Assembly: GCF_020521235.1 (NCBI RefSeq)
Contig: NZ_BLAY01000093.1
Location: 1-41,074, forward strand
Origin: Microseira wollei NIES-4236
Lineage (GTDB): Bacteria; Cyanobacteriota; Cyanobacteriia; Cyanobacteriales; Aerosakkonemataceae
DNA: 41,074 nucleotides
Direction: 5' to 3'
Shown piece by piece: positions 14,913 through 22,957 of this stretch (position 1 is the stretch's first letter; every line of letters begins with the position of its first letter). Made by a program: the position numbers and the translations under genes. The notes beneath the pieces are model-generated. The model made no database searches. It was not told where the DNA came from and saw only the letters and a program-made list of their open reading frames with translations.

Positions 14913-16313
14913 ATGAACATTGATAAAGCTTTGGAAACTGTGGAACAAGTTATTCTATCGCGCGAACTCAGCCCGATTGAACGATTAATTCTGCGCCAGT
15001 CTTGGGTGGGAAGAACTTACACTGAGATGTCAGAAGAGTCCGGGTATGGAAGTACCTACATCAAAGAAATTGGTTCCCAGCTATGGAACGATCTTTCAAC
15101 GGCTCTTGGGGCAAGAGTGACGAAAAAAAATTTACATTTAGTATTAAGTCAGTATTCAGAAAAAACCGGATTAAATTCATACAATGATGAAGGACGGTTA
15201 TACTTAGAAGACTGGGTGGGAGAGAGTAATTCTCCAGAGTTAGCCAATCAGATAGAGATGGAATATCCCAGTAGTCCTGTACCGCTAAATTCCCCACTTT
15301 ATATCAATCGCCCGCCGATTGAAGAACTCGCCTACAAGGAAATTACCAAACCTGGATGCGTCATCCGCATCAAAGCACCCAGCAAGATGGGAAAAAGCTC
15401 GCTCCTGAGTAGAATTCTGGCTGACGCCACGAATAAATCTTACAAAGTTGTCTCGATAGATTTTCAAGAAGCAGACGCAGCGGTTTTTTCAACCCTCGAT
15501 AGATTTTTGCGCTGGTTCTGCGTCAATGTCAGCAGACAATTGCAGCTTTCCCCCCGATTGGATGATTATTGGGACGAGGATATGGGCAGCAAGGTCAGCT
15601 GCAAAATTTACTTCGAGGCGTATTTGTTAGAGTCTGTCGCAGGTACCCTAGTTTTATCATTGAATGAAGTCAATCGAGTTTTCGAGCATCCCAAGATTGC
15701 CCAAGACTTTCTGCCGATGTTGCGATTTTGGCACGAATTGGCTCAGCAAGCTGAAACTTGGCAAAGACTGCGATTGGTACTCGTTCACTCGACGGAAGTC
15801 TATATTCAGCTAAAATTGACCCAATCTCCTTTTAATGTGGGATTATCCCTGAGACTGCCCCAGTTTACCACCTTCCAGGTGCAGGATTTGGCAGACCGCT
15901 ATGGACTAGATTGGACAGAGGAAGAAACAGAACAACTGATGGCTATGGTGGGGGGACATCCTTATTTAGTCAATCTCGCGTTTTATCACTTGAGGAGAGA
16001 AAAAGTAACTTTAGAAGAGTTATTGCGAACGGCACCCACCCAAGCAGGGATTTACAGTCACCATTTGCGGGGTCATTGGGCGATACTGCGAGAAGATCGG
16101 GAATTGGCAGATTCGCTGCAACGGGCAATCGCTGCCAATGGGAGCGTACAATTAGATGCGATCGCTGCCTATAAGTTAGAAAGCATGGGGTTAGTCCGAC
16201 TAGAAGGAAATCTGGCTCGCGTTAGCTGCGAGTTGTATCGTCTTTATTTCCGCCAACAGATAGAAAAGGAAAATAAAATCGATCTTCCCCTATACCAACC
16301 TTGTTCTCACTAA
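14913..16313 (+). CDS. vMAP-type HTH plus AAA-like STAND ATPase
   Basis: Residues 1-80 (LILRQSWVGRTYTEMSEESGYGSTYIKEIGSQLW) match the helix-turn-helix domain found at the N-terminus of vWA-MoxR-associated proteins. An AAA-like module follows, with a Walker A variant APSKMGKSS (155-163). The Walker B region reads LVLSLNEVNRVFEHP: Asn251 and Asn254 stand where relatives I recall have Asp (LDEVDRVF), so hydrolysis may be lost. HSTEVYIQ and SLRLPQF are sensor-like blocks, and a winged-helix-like tail ends the 466 residues. The family is typical of large cyanobacteria and is linked to conflict-related signalling; the effector partner is not present here. There is no strong Shine-Dalgarno; CCTCCC precedes the start. 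Confidence 0.8.
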   Translation: MNIDKALETVEQVILSRELSPIERLILRQSWVGRTYTEMSEESGYGSTYIKEIGSQLWNDLSTALGARVTKKNLHLVLSQYSEKTGLNSYNDEGRLYLEDWVGESNSPELANQIEMEYPSSPVPLNSPLYINRPPIEELAYKEITKPGCVIRIKAPSKMGKSSLLSRILADATNKSYKVVSIDFQEADAAVFSTLDRFLRWFCVNVSRQLQLSPRLDDYWDEDMGSKVSCKIYFEAYLLESVAGTLVLSLNEVNRVFEHPKIAQDFLPMLRFWHELAQQAETWQRLRLVLVHSTEVYIQLKLTQSPFNVGLSLRLPQFTTFQVQDLADRYGLDWTEEETEQLMAMVGGHPYLVNLAFYHLRREKVTLEELLRTAPTQAGIYSHHLRGHWAILREDRELADSLQRAIAANGSVQLDAIAAYKLESMGLVRLEGNLARVSCELYRLYFRQQIEKENKIDLPLYQPCSH

Positions 16314-16393
16314 GTTTGAAATTAGAGCAAATGTAACAGGCTCGGTAAAATAAGCTAAGTACCTAAGACGCTCACATTCACAAGAGAGATTTC

Positions 16394-16669
16394 ATGCCTC
16401 CTCGTTGGCCTCGCAAACCCGACCGTAACGACCCCGCTTTCCGCAAACTTGACGACCGGATGAACTTTGCCACCCATGTAGCAATTTTTGCAGCGTCTAA
16501 TTCCGGGTTGTGGTTTTTCGACAACTTGCAAAAAGCTTCTTGGCCTTGGGCAATTTGGGTCACGGGCGGGTGGTTAATCGTATTGGTAGCCCATGCTGTG
16601 TATATTTTTGCGATCGCGGACTATTCCGCAGCTGCAACTACATCCGGGGATACGTCTTCCTCTGGGTAG
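16394..16669 (+). CDS. 2TM-domain membrane protein
   Basis: A 91-residue protein with a basic N-terminus (PPRWPRKPDRNDPAFRKLDDRM) and two hydrophobic segments: FATHVAIFAASNSGLWFF (about 25-42) and WAIWVTGGWLIVLVAHAVYIFAI (about 52-74). This matches the 2TM domain found in short bacterial membrane proteins and beside some histidine kinases. The Ser/Thr-rich tail is unstructured. The function is unknown. It lies 80 bp after the HTH-AAA gene and could share its transcript, although the gap leaves room for a promoter. Confidence 0.7.
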   Translation: MPPRWPRKPDRNDPAFRKLDDRMNFATHVAIFAASNSGLWFFDNLQKASWPWAIWVTGGWLIVLVAHAVYIFAIADYSAAATTSGDTSSSG

Positions 16670-16767
16670 ATTGAAGATTCTTGCCGATTGTGGAGGGCGC
16701 GATCGCACCCGCTTTGATTGAATAGGATCGATGTAGATTTCCTATTGAGGGTATCAAAATAAGTCCT

Positions 16768-17076
16768 ATGGCTAAGACAAACACCACCGAAACGATCGAA
16801 GCACTCGCCGCCGAAATTGGCGAAAACGTTTATATGGACATTGCCAAGTGGCATCTCTACTTAAGAGAAGCCCACTTGCACACCCTCCTCGCCGAACGGA
16901 TGTATCCCATGTTGCTGGATAATTCCCTCTCCGAAGATAAGGTGATGCAGATCCTGCAAGACATGCCGGTGCGGCTAGGCGGCGGACACCGGGAAGTCCC
17001 GTTAGCAGATATGTTGCCGATGCAAAGTCGGGTACATTTGATCGATGTTTTGGAAGAATTTCAACGCAAGATGTAA
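16768..17076 (+). CDS. DUF3181 family protein
   Basis: A small acidic helical protein of 102 residues. Its sequence (IEALAAEIGENVYMDIAKWHLYLREAHLHTLLAERMYPML and VRLGGGHREVPLADMLP) matches the cyanobacteria-specific DUF3181 family, whose role is unknown. Length is normal. The TAA stop is completed by the first base of a repeat element inserted at 17076; the flanking sequence shows that the uninterrupted gene would have ended in TAG after the same Met. Confidence 0.85.
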   Translation: MAKTNTTETIEALAAEIGENVYMDIAKWHLYLREAHLHTLLAERMYPMLLDNSLSEDKVMQILQDMPVRLGGGHREVPLADMLPMQSRVHLIDVLEEFQRKM

Positions 17077-17179
17077 CGTAAGTTGCTAATTGGTAATTGC
17101 TAATTGCTAATTGCTAATATAGAATTTTTCCTGGCATTAGCCATTAGCCGCTCTTTTTAGATAACTAGCAACTTGAGTT
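17076..17179. mobile_element. MITE with ACGCAAGTTGC ends, copy 3
   Basis: Left end ACGTAAGTTGCTAATT, right end complementary to AACTCAAGTTGCTAGTT, STRR units inside. ATGTA flanks both sides (17071-17075, 17180-17184) as a 5-bp duplication. Insertion is exactly at the DUF3181 stop codon. Confidence 0.8.
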
Positions 17180-17199
17180 ATGTAGGTGAATTTGCCCAT

Positions 17200-17228
17200 A
17201 AACCCGGTTTTTCTCAAAAACCGGGTTT
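17200..17228. terminator. Palindrome between convergent genes
   Basis: A 13-bp perfect stem (AAACCCGGTTTTT) with a 3-nt CTC loop, between DUF3181 (+) and the NUDIX gene (-). It is a possible bidirectional terminator and a member of the AACCCGGTTTC palindrome family. Confidence 0.5.
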
Positions 17229-17266
17229 CTTGTAGTTAGGTTCAGAATCGTTTCCAGACCCCAAGC

Positions 17267-17301
17267 GCAATTAGCAATTAGCAATTAGCAATTAGCAATT
17301 A
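17267..17301. repeat. STRR heptamer array (GCAATTA x5)
   Basis: Five exact copies. The array contains the stop codon of the NUDIX gene and its last codons. Confidence 0.9.
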
Positions 17302-17732
17302 CTTGTTGTTAAATATCGATCAACTTCCAGCAAAATTTGCTTGCTGGGTTCGTAGGTGATGAGAGCGAGCGCTGTTTCTCGAGCGGCCCAGGTATAGCTC
17401 TGAATTTCTTCCACTTGACATTTTACCATGTCTGACTTTACCAATGCGGGAAAATAAGTCACGGTTTTCTCAAATGTTTTGTCTTTCTTAGTAAAGGTGT
17501 AATGTTCTACAAACTCAACGCCTTCTAACAGCGTGTAATCGGAAATTCCCGTTTCTTCTACCAATTCGCGACAGGCAGCTTGTAGGGGGGACTCGCCTGC
17601 GAGCGCGTGTCCTTTGGGAAAGCCCCAATGTCCCGCCTGGTGCTGAATCAGCAAAAATAAGTAAGTATCCCCTTGACAAAATATCGGGATAATGCCAAAC
17701 GATTCATCTTTCAGAAAATTGGATTCAACCAT
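17292..17732 (-). CDS. NUDIX hydrolase (Ap4A-type)
   Basis: Hydrolyses nucleoside diphosphates linked to another moiety. The perfect NUDIX box (Gx5Ex7REUxEExGU) spans residues 41-63: Gly41, Glu47, Arg55-Glu56, Glu59-Glu60, Gly62. The overall form (146 residues; GHWGFPKGHALAGESPLQAACRELVEETGI; late EEIQSYTW) resembles asymmetric diadenosine-tetraphosphatases. The last residues (SNC) and TAA are encoded by an STRR array, so the native C-terminus may have been altered slightly. A clean ATG at 17732. Stand-alone gene convergent with DUF3181. Confidence 0.9.
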   Translation of the reverse strand: MVESNFLKDESFGIIPIFCQGDTYLFLLIQHQAGHWGFPKGHALAGESPLQAACRELVEETGISDYTLLEGVEFVEHYTFTKKDKTFEKTVTYFPALVKSDMVKCQVEEIQSYTWAARETALALITYEPSKQILLEVDRYLTTSNC

Positions 17733-18003
17733 CTTATTTAAGGGACTAGGGGAAGAAGGGCGTTGTATCAGATGTCCGTTAGCTTCGGTATTGTATAAAC
17801 CGGGGGGGGGTTTATATAGCCCGTCTGTTAGAGTCAGAAATTATTGGTAAAACCCGCCCCTACACAATCTGAAAATATACACAACCAATGTAACCGTACA
17901 CGATCTCAAAGGTTTCTCTTTAGATGGCTATTTGCCATAACTAGACCCTGTTGTTGGCTACGGGATTAGCAATTAGCCATTAGCGATTAGCACAATAATT
18001 ATA

Positions 18004-19653
18004 TTACCCCACCTTCTTTTTAACAAAGCGCTGACGTATCCGCGAGACAAAAATATCCATTTCTGGTAACTCCATTTTAATTGCAAGGAAACCAAACAAG
18101 CATAAGCCAACTAATCCAGAAATGCTGAGATCCAGCAGTTGAATTAACAAGCCTTCGCTACCTAAAATTTGTTGCAAACCCTGACTTGTACCCCAACTAG
18201 CGAAACCCGTGAAAATGCTAGCGCCGACTAAACCGCCGAAGGGTAATAACCACTGATGCATCGGTAAACCATTGAGTTTTTGGTTTAACTTCCACAACAG
18301 CAACACCATTGAAACAATATTGACGCCCATTGTGGCTAAAACTAAGCCGGGTGCGCCGAAAGGTTGAATTAAGATCCAGTCGAGCAAGCCATTAAGAAAA
18401 ATATTCATGATGCTGATGCGAAATGGCGTTTCTCCATCCCCCAAGGCATAAAATACTCTTACCAAAACATCGCGCCCCAAATAGAAAAACATCCCGATGC
18501 CGTAAGCTACTAATAAAGATGCGACTAACCCGGATGCTTGGCGATTAAATGCCCCCCGTTCGTAAACGACTCTTACAATTGGCATCGATAGGGATATCAT
18601 AATCGCTCCCAAGGGTAACATGGTCAGCGCGGTTAACATTAATCCTTGACGAATTCGCGCCTTGAGTTCGGGCCAATTTTCTGGGGCGGCGAGGCGGGAA
18701 AATACGGGTAAAAGGGGTACTAAAAGGACATTGGAAATAATTCCTAACGGAGTTTGGACTAAAAGGCTGGCATAATTTAACGCAGCGGCTGCTCCTTGGA
18801 TGTAAGAAGCGAAAAATAAATCGGTGTAGACGTTAATGTGCAGCATCCCGGAAGAAAAGGTTGCCGGTGCCATAATTTTAATCACTTCTTGGACGCCTGG
18901 ATTTTGAAAGTCAAACCGCAGGCGCAGGGTTCCCAAACCGGATCGCCACTGGGCAATTAACTGCACGATCCACTGTAAAATTGCACCGGCAAGCGTTCCC
19001 ACTGCTAGGACAATTCCCCCCAGCATGGCGTATTCGGGGGCGATAATTTTGTTGCCCAATTGTAAGGCTAAAACGCCGAGTCCACCGATGACTAAAATGC
19101 TGGAAAATAAAGGACTAATCGAGGGTAGCCAATACATATCGGCGGCGTTGAGGGTGGCGAACCCGATACCGATCAGTCCGGCAAGGACGGCAATGGGTGC
19201 CATAATGCGGAGTTGAGCGATCGCTATCTCTTTCGTCTGCATCAGCGTCTGCACTTCTGGCGCGCTAAGTCCTTGAGTATGATTTAGCCCAGGCGCGACG
19301 ATATTGGTCAGCGGTTCTGCAAAAATAATCAAACCGATCGTCACCAACAGCAGGACGCAGGTGATAAAAGTGGTCATCGTTTCCACGATCGGTGCGGCTT
19401 CTTTTTTATCCCGCTTTGCCAAAACGCTGACAATGGCGCTGTGGAATGGTCCGTTAATGCCTCCCAGCAAGACCAGTAAAAAACCGGGGAGAATATAGGC
19501 GTAGCTATAGGCGTTGGCAGCTGCACCTACGCCAAACGCGGCAGCGATCGCTTGCTGGCGCACCAAACCAAAGATTTTGCTGATCAATGTGCCAAATGCT
19601 ACAATCCCAGCAATTACAGCCAGCGAACGAGAGGATTTCTTGATTTCAGTCAC
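18004..19653 (-). CDS. murJ: Lipid II flippase MurJ (MviN)
   Basis: A polytopic inner-membrane protein of 549 residues of the MOP superfamily that moves lipid-linked peptidoglycan precursor to the outer face. Family signatures: FGTLISKIFGLVRQQAIAAAFG at the N-terminus, GGINGPFHSAIVSVLAKR, and RQGLMLTALTMLPLGAIMISLSMPIVRVVYERGAFN. About 14 hydrophobic segments are visible. The start is GTG. It is divergent from sfsA with a gap of only 45 bp, so the promoters must overlap. The gene ends next to a short STRR run. Confidence 0.93.
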   Translation of the reverse strand: MTEIKKSSRSLAVIAGIVAFGTLISKIFGLVRQQAIAAAFGVGAAANAYSYAYILPGFLLVLLGGINGPFHSAIVSVLAKRDKKEAAPIVETMTTFITCVLLLVTIGLIIFAEPLTNIVAPGLNHTQGLSAPEVQTLMQTKEIAIAQLRIMAPIAVLAGLIGIGFATLNAADMYWLPSISPLFSSILVIGGLGVLALQLGNKIIAPEYAMLGGIVLAVGTLAGAILQWIVQLIAQWRSGLGTLRLRFDFQNPGVQEVIKIMAPATFSSGMLHINVYTDLFFASYIQGAAAALNYASLLVQTPLGIISNVLLVPLLPVFSRLAAPENWPELKARIRQGLMLTALTMLPLGAIMISLSMPIVRVVYERGAFNRQASGLVASLLVAYGIGMFFYLGRDVLVRVFYALGDGETPFRISIMNIFLNGLLDWILIQPFGAPGLVLATMGVNIVSMVLLLWKLNQKLNGLPMHQWLLPFGGLVGASIFTGFASWGTSQGLQQILGSEGLLIQLLDLSISGLVGLCLFGFLAIKMELPEMDIFVSRIRQRFVKKKVG

Positions 19654-19698
19654 GTACAGTTACAAACTCGATTAGTGCCTCTCAATTATTTAAACCTG

Positions 19699-20439
19699 AT
19701 GACGGCTGATTTTATCTATCGATACCCAACTCTTTATCCCGGCATATTGGTTAAACGCTATAAGCGATTTTTCGCCGATATCGAACTGGCGACGGGAGAA
19801 GTCATTACCGCCCACTGCCCGAATACTGGGCCAATGACGGGGGTTTCTACTCCTGGTAGTTTAGTACAAGTATCCCAGAGCGACAATCCCAAGCGCAAAC
19901 TCGCCTACACTTGGGAAATGATTCAGGTGACCGACACCGAACCAACCTGGGTAGGCATTAATACAGCTTTGCCAAATCAGATCATAAAACTGGCATTGGA
20001 GAAACGATTGTTTCCCCAGTTGGGGAACTACAGCCAAATTCGGGGGGAAGTCGGCTACGGTGTGGATAAAGGCAGCCGCGTGGACTTTGTTTTGACGGGC
20101 AGCGAGGCGGATAAACCGATCTACTTGGAAGTAAAGAATACTACTTGGGCAAAAACTCCGGTGGCGCTATTTCCGGATACGGTAACGACGCGGGGACAAA
20201 AGCACCTGCGGGAATTGATCGCTTTACTGCCATCTGCTAGGGCGGTGATGCTGTATCTGATTAATCGCGGCGACTGTACCCACTTTGCCCCAGGAGATAG
20301 TGCCGATCCGGTTTATGGGGAGTTGTTGAGGGAAGCTTACGCATCTGGCTTAGAAGTTTTACCGATGCGGTTTGAGGTAACGCCAGGTGGTATTTGCTAC
20401 AAGGGCTTGGCAGAGTTGATCCCATCTATGTCAGCATAA
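19699..20439 (+). CDS. sfsA: SfsA-family DNA/RNA nuclease
   Basis: 246 residues matching the family called sugar fermentation stimulation protein, whose C-terminal half has a PD-(D/E)xK nuclease fold: VDKGSRVDFVL and PIYLEVKNTTW supply Asp, Glu and Lys. The N-terminal OB-like part has VKRYKRFFADIEL and HCPNTGPMTG. The ATG at 19699 gives the usual family length. A longer frame reaches back into murJ but is not supported. It may share the transcript with the anti-sigma-like gene 23 bp downstream. Confidence 0.92.
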   Translation: MTADFIYRYPTLYPGILVKRYKRFFADIELATGEVITAHCPNTGPMTGVSTPGSLVQVSQSDNPKRKLAYTWEMIQVTDTEPTWVGINTALPNQIIKLALEKRLFPQLGNYSQIRGEVGYGVDKGSRVDFVLTGSEADKPIYLEVKNTTWAKTPVALFPDTVTTRGQKHLRELIALLPSARAVMLYLINRGDCTHFAPGDSADPVYGELLREAYASGLEVLPMRFEVTPGGICYKGLAELIPSMSA

Positions 20440-20462
20440 TTTATAAATGGTGCATCTAACTT

Positions 20463-20939
20463 ATGCTGAATAAAGTAGTGGCGCAGCCAGGAATGCTACA
20501 GCAAGAGCATCTTAGTGTTAAAACTGATATAAATCGGCTGATTGACGTTGTGGAATGGTTTGATCGATTCTGCCATCAGAATCTGTCTCGGCTTTCCTGG
20601 TTGGCAGATGAAAGCAAGAACCTCAACTTAGCCGTCGATATGCTGAAATTAGCCCTCGACGAAGGCTTTACCAACGCCGTTCGCCACGCCCATAAGGATT
20701 TACCACCGGAAACGCCTATCGACCTTGAGTTAACTCTATGGGCCGACCGACTGGAAATTCGCATCTGGGATCGAGGGGCACCGTTCGATCCGCCGCCACT
20801 CAAAGCGCCCGATCCAGGTAAACTTTCCATCGGTGGCTATGGTTGGTTTCTGATCCGAAGCATCGCGGATGATGTGGTTTACTTTCGATGTCCGGATGAC
20901 AGAAACTGCCTACTCATCGTCAAGCACAAACGCAACTAA
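20463..20939 (+). CDS. RsbW-like anti-sigma regulatory factor / serine kinase
   Basis: A 158-residue GHKL ATPase of the HATPase_c_2 type. The N box reads LALDEGFTNAVRHAHKD, the G1 box IWDRGAPFDPPP, and the glycine loop GGYGWFLIRSIADDVVY. Proteins of this type phosphorylate or sequester STAS-domain anti-anti-sigma factors in partner-switching pathways. No STAS or PP2C partner is in the window, so the target is unknown. The ATG at 20463 is a likely start; an internal ATG ten codons later is possible. It probably follows sfsA in one transcript. Confidence 0.85.
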   Translation: MLNKVVAQPGMLQQEHLSVKTDINRLIDVVEWFDRFCHQNLSRLSWLADESKNLNLAVDMLKLALDEGFTNAVRHAHKDLPPETPIDLELTLWADRLEIRIWDRGAPFDPPPLKAPDPGKLSIGGYGWFLIRSIADDVVYFRCPDDRNCLLIVKHKRN

Positions 20940-21150
20940 TCAAAATTTCCAGCTGACAATCGAGCGGGGTCGCATTTGGGCTGATAGAATGGGCGGGCGA
21001 GACGCCCACTCCACAAGATCCCAATAGCTAATTGCTAATTGCTAATTGTCAATTGTCAATTGCCTCGAGAGCTGCTCAGTAATTATTGACTGTTTCTTTT
21101 TTATTTAGCCATTAGCGATTAGATATTAGCAGTTACACTTGGACATGATA

Positions 21151-21336
21151 TTAATCATTTAGATGCAACGCTTCAACAACGGTCACAATTGGGGTTGATA
21201 TTTCAATTTGGTTGGGTGAAGCCGAGAGGATAAAATCCCATTCACCGTTCAGTCCTTGTTCCACATCAACGGTCAGGGTGTTGCCGGAAAAATAGCTAAC
21301 TTTTCCGCCATAGCGCGAGTAAATATCTAATATCAT
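21151..21336 (-). CDS. Small hypothetical protein bounded by two repeat ends
   Basis: A 61-residue frame whose alternating hydrophobic pattern (KVSYFSGNTLTVDVEQGLNGEWDFILSASPNQIEISTPIVTVVEAL) suggests a beta-rich protein. The family is not recognised. Its ATG lies within the ATATCATGTCC end of a repeat element and its TAA within an oppositely oriented end of the same family (21141-21153). It may be the remains of a larger gene boxed in by two elements. No Shine-Dalgarno is visible. Confidence 0.4.
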   Translation of the reverse strand: MILDIYSRYGGKVSYFSGNTLTVDVEQGLNGEWDFILSASPNQIEISTPIVTVVEALHLND

Positions 21337-21457
21337 GTCCGCGAGAGATCAGTTGTGTATAGTTGATTGTGCGAAAAAGCGTTTTTTCTCCCCCATCCCC
21401 TTTGCTCCCCCATCCCCTTTGCTCTCCAAACGCAACCGATGCAACCGGACACGATAT
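21330..21457. mobile_element. MITE-like element with ATATCATGTCCG ends
   Basis: The left end ATATCATGTCCG (21330-21341) faces CGGACACGATAT (21446-21457), a 12-bp inverted repeat with one mismatch, around 104 bp of non-coding sequence including a short CCCATCCCCTTTGCT duplication. The region from here to 21759 has no gene I can support. Confidence 0.65.
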
Positions 21458-21759
21458 AATAGTATCGCAGAGATAATTAGCTCATATTTGGCTTTTTCAG
21501 TGCCAATATTAGTTGCCAGTATTTCATATCGGTTGAGAAATTATGATAATAAATTAGAAGGTTTACCCCCAGGAATTGCGGCAAACAAATTGGCAGTATT
21601 GACCAAGGTGAGCTTAAACGATGCTAGCGCTAAGTTGAGGCTCTTGAAATCCCTATAGGACATCTTATATTCCTCGAATTATGGTGGCGATCGCATCAGT
21701 AGGGGCACGGCAACAGTACTATCTTGGCTGCGGCAAAATAATTGTTGATGTTCCCTACA

Positions 21760-22668
21760 TTATTTCCGCGTCATTTCAAACAAATTCTTCGCTTGAGCAT
21801 CAAGAAACCCTTCAAAAAGCACCTTTTCACCCCCATCGATTTCTATCAAATTGCGTTCGGCAATCTCATAATAAGCATAAGTCCAAGGGATATTTATCAA
21901 CTCACCGCTAGTATCATCTAGCACCGTAACCATTTCTTGCACAGCATGGGTTGCCGTCTGCCTTAAACCGCTGCAAGGACTGCCTTCAATCTGGGCTTTC
22001 ATCGGCACGCCTCGCTGGGATAAGCCGCTAGCAGTACTTTCGATCTCTGGATACTCGGGAGTATTCTGGCGGTTGATGTAGCCGGTAAAGTGATTGACGG
22101 CGTATCCGTGCAGCAGTACCCAGGCTCCATACTGAGTTACGTTATTTACTGTTTCCACAGTGGATTTCCGGGGAGGTTGCCAAGGGCGAGTAAATATTGT
22201 TGAAAGTTGATTGACAAATTGTTCTATTTCTGATTCAGATAAGGACTCGATATTGCTGGGAAATGTTGGCGAATGGATGGATAAACCTGACACGACTGTT
22301 TGAGAAATCAGTTTGGCAATTTCATCAGGTAATTCATCAACAATTAACTCGCTAATAAACAATTTTGGCAAGTCGAATTCGTCTTGTTTTGGATGGCGAT
22401 AGTGACGCGCATACAGATGAGATGAAGGAAAGTGATATTCCCCTGCTGGTGCGTAACCTAATGCTGCGACAATTTGCGCGAGATGTTCAATTCCCAGATT
22501 CTTTTGTTCGACTGTTAAGCGCAAAGAACGGAAGGCGATGTGGTCGTTGGCGACGGTACCACCCGCTGCGGTTATCATTTTTTGGTAAACTTGGGCGTAA
22601 TTGACTCTGGAAATGTAATTTTCCCAGAGTTTATGCCAGAGTTTTTGAGCGATTTGGTAATTGGTCAT
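21760..22668 (-). CDS. DUF1338 protein, 2-oxoadipate dioxygenase/decarboxylase-like
   Basis: This family (HglS/YdcJ type) is a non-haem Fe(II) enzyme; HglS converts 2-oxoadipate to D-2-hydroxyglutarate in lysine breakdown. Candidate metal ligands are His43 in NDHIAFRSL, His193 in YAVNHFTGYINR and a Glu near 268-271 in YYEIAERNL. At 302 residues it is shorter than the proteobacterial enzyme, so the substrate may differ. An STRR array of GTAATGG/GTAATTG units ends immediately before the ATG, and the first residues (MTNYQ) look repeat-derived. The next gene upstream on this strand is a class III aminotransferase. Confidence 0.8.
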   Translation of the reverse strand: MTNYQIAQKLWHKLWENYISRVNYAQVYQKMITAAGGTVANDHIAFRSLRLTVEQKNLGIEHLAQIVAALGYAPAGEYHFPSSHLYARHYRHPKQDEFDLPKLFISELIVDELPDEIAKLISQTVVSGLSIHSPTFPSNIESLSESEIEQFVNQLSTIFTRPWQPPRKSTVETVNNVTQYGAWVLLHGYAVNHFTGYINRQNTPEYPEIESTASGLSQRGVPMKAQIEGSPCSGLRQTATHAVQEMVTVLDDTSGELINIPWTYAYYEIAERNLIEIDGGEKVLFEGFLDAQAKNLFEMTRK

Positions 22669-22670
22669 AG

Positions 22671-22726
22671 GTAATGGGTAATGGGTAATGGGTAATGGGT
22701 AATTGGTAATTGGTAATTGGTAATTG
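22671..22726. repeat. STRR heptamer array (GTAATGG x4, GTAATTG x4)
   Basis: Eight contiguous 7-mers immediately upstream of the DUF1338 start. The rest of the spacer to 22915 holds a low-complexity purine-rich stretch and no gene. Confidence 0.9.
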
Positions 22727-22915
22727 GTGATATCAAATCCGCTTTCATCACCCTCCTTTTAAATAAACCGCGAAGACGCGATAGACGCTTTCTTCGGCGC
22801 ACCCGTTGGGTAGGACACAAAGAGAAGAGGAAGAAGATAAGAGGGGTTGTCGCTCCGAATTTGGTATGATTGACTAATCGCTAATCGTAGATAGGAATCA
22901 ACCGAATCTCCATGA

Positions 22916-22957
22916 GCAATTAGCAATTAGCAATTAGCAATTAGCAATTAGCAATTC
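22916..22957. repeat. STRR heptamer array (GCAATTA x5 plus one variant)
   Basis: The array runs into the aminotransferase gene, encoding its last residues (LLIANC) and the TAA stop. Confidence 0.9.

Noticed and set aside
19552-19698. Longer start for sfsA
   Set aside because: It would overlap murJ by about 100 bp and adds residues not expected for the family; ATG 19699 gives normal length.
21335-21658. Plus-strand frame of about 107 residues after the small gene
   Set aside because: Its first third is repeat-element sequence, and the remainder (LPPGIAANKLAVLTK) lacks a start and a recognisable family.
22671-22726. CRISPR-like regular repeats
   Set aside because: Units are 7 bp and contiguous with no spacers; these are STRR arrays.
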